Of a DNA stretch of 64,000 nucleotides, positions 61,389 to 64,000 are shown piece by piece (positions within the stretch are counted from its first letter, which is position 1; every line of letters begins with the position of its first letter). The notes beneath the pieces were generated by a model. That model was not told the DNA's origin and did no database searches. It saw nothing but the letters and a program-made list of their open reading frames with translations. This DNA is from an uncultured Bacteroidia bacterium (GTDB taxonomy: Bacteria; Bacteroidota; Bacteroidia; Bacteroidales; CAJPTX01): positions 34,617 to 98,616 of the forward strand of contig CALHSW010000073.1 of assembly GCA_938038735.1 (NCBI GenBank). The letters are read 5' to 3'. A program made the position numbers and the translations under genes.

Positions 61389-62204
61389 TTACTCTCCTTT
61401 CTTGCAATGCTCTTCCCCTAGGCTTGATAATATATTGTCCGTCATGGCGATATACGGGCCAAGAAGCCGTGGGTACTTTCTCTGTATCAATTGCAAATGA
61501 GCGGTTATCGTTTCCAAGTCCCTCCGACGCGCCGGCCCAGTCTGCCGACTTCCGCCATCGTTACTCAGCCCACGTTTAATCGTTGTAGATATCAATGCGC
61601 TGTAGTCGCTTACGTCTATCCCACCCCCATCGCTGCAAAGTTCCTGGACCAACGCCAGCAGACGGTAAACGAAATTATTCACCACCACCCCGCCAACATG
61701 CAGACGCTCCCTCGTATCGCTATCCAGCGTCCGCACCCTATTCGACAATTGTGAAGCCAATGCTTGTACCTCACGATACGTTTCGCCATCCTGCCCCTCC
61801 ACGTAGAGTGGTACCTCCCTCAAATCGCACCGCTCCCCTTTCACAAAACTTTGTAAAGGGTAAAGTACCCCACCTCTCCCTTCTCTCAACGGCTCCAAAG
61901 GTACGCTGCCCGACGTATGCACCACTAGTCGCCCCGCTATATCTAACTGTAAAACGCTACTCCTCACCGCCCCATCCGGCACTGCCACTACGCACAAGCT
62001 GTACTCAACGCCCGGTCTCCACTCTTCGCAGTGCCAGCACGTCCCATACGCCTTGCCCAACGCCTCTGCCGAACGTTCGCTACGACTGTACACCTCTACG
62101 CCTCCAACCCCAAAGACAGCTTGCAACGCAGGAACTAACGAAAATGCAACGTTCCCTGCGCCGTAAACTAGAACCTTTCCGCCTCGAGATTGTGACCCCT
62201 CCAT
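61389..62204 (-). CDS. Rossmann-fold DUF2520 protein
   Basis: This 271-residue protein has an N-terminal NAD(P)-binding site (KVLVYGAGNVAFSLVPAL) and the VVHTSGSVPLEPL and LYPLQSFVKGER motifs of the 6-phosphogluconate-dehydrogenase-like fold. A C-terminal helical DUF2520 region contains VNNFVYRLLALVQEL and GPARRRDLETITAHL. Function is unknown. Its placement just before kdsC and the UbiA gene is conserved in Bacteroidetes and points to an envelope or nucleotide-sugar step. Confidence 0.85.
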   Translation of the reverse strand: MEGSQSRGGKVLVYGAGNVAFSLVPALQAVFGVGGVEVYSRSERSAEALGKAYGTCWHCEEWRPGVEYSLCVVAVPDGAVRSSVLQLDIAGRLVVHTSGSVPLEPLREGRGGVLYPLQSFVKGERCDLREVPLYVEGQDGETYREVQALASQLSNRVRTLDSDTRERLHVGGVVVNNFVYRLLALVQELCSDGGGIDVSDYSALISTTIKRGLSNDGGSRQTGPARRRDLETITAHLQLIQRKYPRLLGPYIAMTDNILSSLGEEHCKKGE

Positions 62205-62219
62205 AGACTAAAGAATACG

Positions 62220-63362
62220 CTACTGCGCCTTACCCAGACGCTCCTCAAGTTCGTTGAGGGTGACATCGCGCGCCAACAGCCTACCATCCCCTCCGTACAA
62301 GAAATTCTTGGCACCTCCCCACACATTGTACTGCTCGCTTATTTCGCTGTAAACCAAGATATTCGGCCATTCCACCCCATGTGCAGCCAAATACTCCAAC
62401 GCCTCCTCGCGCGTTGGCGCAAAGCACATCCCCACCACTCTGAACGCTCTGCGCCCATGCTTTTCAAGCAACCTATTCAACGCCAACACGCACGAGTCGC
62501 TCCCCTCATCGCCAAGGCTCCAAAACTGCACCAAAACCTTTCCCTCGCCTTTAAGTAAACTATCCAAACTTACCTCTTTCCCGCTCTCCACCAACACCCC
62601 GCTAACCGATGGTGCATACGCCCCCACGAGCAAATTCGCATTCCGTTGTAGGTACGTCTGCATCGCCGCTGCATTGGCATCCTCCGCATGCGCTCCTGCA
62701 TACGCCTCTACCTTTCCGCGTAGCTCTTCCAACCCCTCTGGGGTGAACATCTCTTTATACTGTCGTAGCAAAAAAATCCCCACGGGGTTCTCCACGTTGT
62801 CAGATATCAATGCAGTAATCTTCCCTTCAAACTCACTACTCGCCCTATCCCACAGCGCATCCAGCGCATCCAACTTAGCCTTGGATATCTTATTTCCATC
62901 CACAGTGGAGGCAGCGTACTCCTGAGAAAGCTCCTGCATTTTCGCCCCCACATCCCGCACAAGAAGATGGTTTTCACGGAGCAGCCAATTCAACGTATCC
63001 CCATAGGGCTGCGCCAGCAATGGATCCTTCTCCTCAAAAACCATGCGCGTGGGGGTCTCCGACAGATAGACCAGCCACTCCCCCACATTGGGAATACCAA
63101 ACACGTACACCCCACGCAGCTCCCCATTGGTAAACTTGAATCTACCATCCTTCAACACCGCGCTATCTACCGCACCGAGCTCTCTCCGAAAAGGAACGTA
63201 CAACGACATCTTTACGCCATCCGCATCCTCCAACTCCCCCTGCAGCGGCTGCGTCCCCTTCGCCCCCCGCATGCACCCGCCAATCGCTGCACCCAGCACC
63301 AACGCCAGCGCAACGAAGGCCACAGACCAAAGCAATGCCTTACGAACCCCGTAATCCTTCAT
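62220..63362 (-). CDS. DUF4369-thioredoxin-fold lipoprotein without the CXXC motif
   Basis: This 380-residue protein has a membrane-type signal with a lipobox-like cysteine (IGGC, C30). A DUF4369-like beta region spans about residues 35-120 (GVYVFGIPNVGEWL), then a helical middle, then a thioredoxin/AhpC-TSA domain from about 248 (VGAYAPSVSGVLV, KVLVQFWSLGDEGSD). Active members carry WxxWCxxC where this has WSLGDEGSDSC, so only one cysteine remains and the redox pair is missing. Periplasmic or outer-membrane location is likely. It is 20 bp after meaB. A role other than disulfide exchange is inferred. Confidence 0.82.
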   Translation of the reverse strand: MKDYGVRKALLWSVAFVALALVLGAAIGGCMRGAKGTQPLQGELEDADGVKMSLYVPFRRELGAVDSAVLKDGRFKFTNGELRGVYVFGIPNVGEWLVYLSETPTRMVFEEKDPLLAQPYGDTLNWLLRENHLLVRDVGAKMQELSQEYAASTVDGNKISKAKLDALDALWDRASSEFEGKITALISDNVENPVGIFLLRQYKEMFTPEGLEELRGKVEAYAGAHAEDANAAAMQTYLQRNANLLVGAYAPSVSGVLVESGKEVSLDSLLKGEGKVLVQFWSLGDEGSDSCVLALNRLLEKHGRRAFRVVGMCFAPTREEALEYLAAHGVEWPNILVYSEISEQYNVWGGAKNFLYGGDGRLLARDVTLNELEERLGKAQ

Positions 63363-63382
63363 CTATATCCCTACCTTAAACG

Positions 63383-64000
63383 CTACTTTGACTCCCGCAG
63401 CTCCTTAAAAAACAAATCCAATAGCTCCTGAGCCGCCACGAAGGGACTCACCTGTCCCTGCTTCACCGACTCCTCAAGCGTTTTCGCAGCGTGTATCACC
63501 TTCTCATCTTCATAGAAACTGCGCAATAGCTCATCGTTGATCGTCTCGCGCATCCAGTACTGCGACTGCTCCTGCCGATGGCGATTAAAATAGCCATTCT
63601 CCTTGATTTGCTTAAAGAACTCCTCCACCGTATCCCAAAGCTCAAACAGCCCATCACGGGTATACGCAGAGCAGGTGGTGGCCACCGGCGACCACCCCGA
63701 TTGCGACATGGGGAACAGGCGCAGTGCGCTTTGGTACTGCGCTTTCGCCATCAGCGCCTTCTTAATATTCTGCCCATCAGCCTTGTTGATTGCCAGCACG
63801 TCGGCCATCTCCATAATGCCGCGCTTTATCCCCTGAAGCTCGTCCCCTGCTCCAGAAATCAGAATCAGCAGGAACATATCCACCATTGAATGCACGGCCG
63901 TTTCGCTCTGCCCCACCCCCACCGTCTCTATGAACACAATGTCAAAACCTGCCGCCTCGCATAGCACAATGGTCTCCCGCGTCTTACGCGCCACCCCGCC
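63383..64000 (-). CDS. meaB: Methylmalonyl-CoA mutase-associated GTPase MeaB (5' end cut by window edge)
   Basis: The C-terminal 205 residues of a MeaB/ArgK-type G protein are present; the frame remains open at base 64000, so the start and the P-loop are outside. Visible motifs are [11 protein letters not shown] (G3/switch region), [13 protein letters not shown], and the base-recognition AINKADG (G4). The C-terminal dimerisation helices follow. MeaB loads and protects cobalamin in methylmalonyl-CoA mutase, used for propionate formation. The mutase genes are not in the window. It appears to head the tight minus-strand run down to the TonB receptor. Confidence 0.95.
   Translation of the reverse strand, partial: GGVARKTRETIVLCEAAGFDIVFIETVGVGQSETAVHSMVDMFLLILISGAGDELQGIKRGIMEMADVLAINKADGQNIKKALMAKAQYQSALRLFPMSQSGWSPVATTCSAYTRDGLFELWDTVEEFFKQIKENGYFNRHRQEQSQYWMRETINDELLRSFYEDEKVIHAAKTLEESVKQGQVSPFVAAQELLDLFFKELRESK

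Overview
The window is chromosomal DNA of a member of the Bacteroidota, most likely order Bacteroidales. Several independent signs agree: promoters of the Bacteroidetes form TAnnTTTG lie in front of most transcription units, there is a type IX secretion (Por) C-terminal sorting domain on a 1,542-residue secreted protein, and lineage-typical families are present (DUF4492 before cydAB, DUF6266, DUF4369-thioredoxin, short AMP nucleosidase, M16 lipoprotein, YfiR/TonB-receptor pair, DivIC/FtsB with OmpH). Base composition is moderate in GC. I cannot name genus or species. No phage, plasmid, CRISPR array, rRNA operon or intact insertion sequence was seen; most of the window is core chromosome.

Layout. 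1-2.3 kb (minus): TrkH potassium channel subunit (cut by the edge), a translationally coupled HAMP-only membrane protein, and a methyltransferase. 2.5-3.1 kb (plus): AcpH-like ACP phosphodiesterase, whose 3' end overlaps rodA. 3.1-11.9 kb (minus): an envelope operon of two TPR exported proteins, an outer-membrane barrel, an O-antigen-ligase-like protein and RodA. 12.0-15.9 kb (minus): YfiR-like periplasmic protein, TonB-dependent receptor and Lgt. 16.2-20.8 kb (minus): the giant T9SS cargo protein. 21.1-21.6 kb: four copies of a hairpin-rich intergenic repeat. 21.6-26.1 kb (minus): a glycogen/alpha-glucan operon (debranching enzyme, GT4 glycosyltransferase, GH57 enzyme).

26.7-41 kb (plus): gcvP; DUF4492-cydA-cydB and a 40-residue CydX-like peptide; a divergent CobD homologue; an M16 lipoprotein peptidase; then AMP nucleosidase, holA, rhomboid protease and a class IV aminotransferase relative that has lost its PLP lysine. 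41-44.7 kb (minus): acpP-fabF-rnc and a lone MacB-type permease, divergent from purN. 45.8-55.6 kb (plus): a DUF6266 protein with an unusual Cys-rich tail, rpmH (L34), a secreted protein, tRNA-Arg(CCT), tyrS, a frameshifted phosphoethanolamine transferase, queF and a 1,161-residue outer-membrane protein. 55.6-64 kb (minus): meaB, a thioredoxin-fold lipoprotein without CXXC, DUF2520, KdsC-like phosphatase, UbiA-family prenyltransferase, maf and a TonB receptor in one tight run, followed by ompH and ftsB/divIC from their own promoter.

The genes together describe a Gram-negative anaerobe or nanaerobe. It has a bd-type oxidase, glycine cleavage, glycogen metabolism, a methylmalonyl-CoA mutase chaperone and heavy investment in the outer membrane. 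The most unusual points are three probable pseudo-enzymes that keep the fold but lose key residues (class IV aminotransferase, CobD, UbiA), the CydX-like peptide, the Cys-rich DUF6266 tail, the repeat array next to the glycogen operon, and a terminator for ftsB embedded in the coding end of the convergent gene. No clear new multi-gene defence or mobile system was found.
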